From assembly GCA_012934845.2 (NCBI GenBank), contig WNNJ02000555.1, positions 1 to 64,000 on the forward strand: DNA of 64,000 nt, read 5' to 3'. Positions 62,640 through 64,000 of the stretch are shown in pieces; position 1 is the first letter of the stretch, and each line of letters opens with the position of its first letter. Under the pieces are notes generated by a model. The model was not told the origin of the DNA, searched no databases, and worked only from the letters and a program-made list of their open reading frames with translations. The position numbers and the translations under genes are program-made. This stretch comes from Pomphorhynchus laevis (Eukaryota; Acanthocephala; Palaeacanthocephala; Echinorhynchida; Pomphorhynchidae).

Positions 62640-64000
62640 ATGTGCAATTGTTGGAACCATATAATGAATTGTAATTTTACATAATAGCAATATGTCACGA
62701 GAAGCTAATTTAATTATACACAAATGCAAACAAATATATTCTCGACTGTATTTGTGTATTTGCATTCGTACCATCACCAGTAAAATCTATGAAGATTTGA
62801 TTGATCAACAAATTGTGATGCTTATTTCCTGTTTAGTTTTAACACAAAATCTATTACACATTCAATCTATGCCAAATAATATTATTATTTCAAATATTTT
62901 AAATAAACAAAGTTACGAAATAGATGTAAAGGTTTCTTATTTAGAGTAATTCGCTAACAATAAAATAAGCATAAGTTAACTAAAATTATATTTACCATGT
63001 ATTAAAAATCATATTGATCTTTTGATGAAATTAATTTTACTGAAGACACGTTAGTAATATAAATAAGTATAAAACCTTAATTAATTGCGTCGAATCATGA
63101 TAAAATAATAATATATTATTATATAATAACAATTAAGAAATAGTTCAATGTTGTTAAGATACAATCTATTGGAGGTTGAATCATTTATATTTTAATAGGT
63201 GCATCTAAGTTTAGCTGAACAATATCGATTGTTACTATAGATATATCTCGGTACACAGAAAGTAAAATATTTAAAACTTCACAAACATTGAAATAGTCTA
63301 TATTTTAAATTATTGACAGTGCAACACGAAATATCTTCTATCAGCTAAAAGTTATATTTGTATATTTCAATTGAATAGAATAAAATTTAGGCACTGGTTG
63401 CATGTACTGTGGATTTCCTTAAAAACACTTCAATAAATTTACATTTAAAACTCATAATTTTATTTACATTTATTTAATATAAAATTCTGAAAAATTTTCT
63501 AACGCTATTAACAACTGTCTCTACTTTTAGACTCTCAAATACTTACATAATCTATTGCTACTATTATATTAATCAAGAAATTTTTTATAGTGTCAAAATT
63601 ACAACAAAACTATTCAAATTTCGATAATACGTCTCTCATGAAAACACAAACTGCTGATTTAAACTTATTAAAAAATTTACTTCAACCATATATATTTATA
63701 TATATACTGCGAACTATTGAACTAAACTTACTATTACAGATATATCAAAATGCATTCATATCAAATAACATACACGATAAAATGTAACTTTATATTTAAC
63801 TGACGATGTATGGAAATGCACCTTTTTGGAAAAGCAGCGATATTTATCACTTAACGTTTTGAAATGCAACACAGATCGAATCACAGCGTCTAAAGCGAAT
63901 CACGTTGATATTAAATTTCCGCTATCATTTTTATTTAATAACGACTAAAATATTTATGCAGCTATACTATATCTTAAATAAAGGTTTGCAATACTTAGGT
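62640..64000. other. AT-rich sequence, no secure gene
   Basis: Short frames occur at 62692-62949 and 63590-63787 but have no recognised motif, and their composition matches the AT-rich flank. No RNA gene was seen. Confidence 0.5.

Noticed and set aside
1-64000. tRNA, rRNA or CRISPR features
   Set aside because: No cloverleaf with a B-box, no ribosomal signature and no evenly spaced direct repeats with unique spacers were seen. Short simple repeats and fold-backs account for the repetition.

Overview
This is an AT-rich stretch of an animal nuclear genome. It has spliceosomal introns with ordinary GT-AG borders, several LINE and Penelope-like retroelement remains and many fold-back repeats. 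No prokaryotic, plasmid or phage feature was seen. The one clear host gene encodes a secreted M12B (reprolysin/ADAMTS-type) zinc metalloprotease, and its short architecture resembles the ADAMTS-like/antarease-like proteases of arachnids. An arthropod, perhaps a chelicerate, is therefore my best guess, but the sequence does not prove it.

The protease lies on the minus strand. I could place nine coding exons whose phases join exactly: 42916-43341, 40082-40217, 32036-32226, 28814-28897, 22278-22405, 20325-20365, 9706-9811, 8728-8871 and 6143-6314. They give about 476 residues: signal peptide, propeptide, a furin-type site (RIRR), the catalytic domain with HELAHLFGVVHD and a Met-turn, and the start of a Cys-rich domain. 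The C-terminal exon(s) and stop codon were not found and probably lie below position 1. Two further exon-like segments upstream of exon 1 (44294-44453 and 47889-48041, same strand) suggest a second, perhaps paralogous, gene.

The rest is mostly transposon debris. A nearly complete CR1/L2-like LINE lies at about 1000-5560 (+); its ORF1 is split by a short Penelope-type insertion with 12-bp target duplications. A GC-richer LINE island lies at about 55990-61420 (-). It consists of two overlapping element parts separated by a 394-bp satellite. Older RT fragments lie at 7123-7480 (-), 16850-18350 (+) and 26500-28400 (-). Penelope-like pieces (RT, GIY-YIG and a recurrent 3' tail) occur at 24481-26110, 30400-31500, 36140-36420, 41980-42868, 44691-46240, 48720-49450 and 52104-52450.

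Palindromic, MITE-like elements are frequent. One family, recognised by arms reading roughly 'ttagcgaaatatcaaa', occurs at 495-677, 21181-21362, 41134-41690, 51340-51540 and 62047-62600. The last copy is a near-perfect palindrome with arms of about 265 bp. Most introns are otherwise featureless AT-rich sequence. I see no evidence of a new multi-gene system. The most interesting items are the long protease gene with its possible tandem relative, and the recent palindromes and nested repeats.
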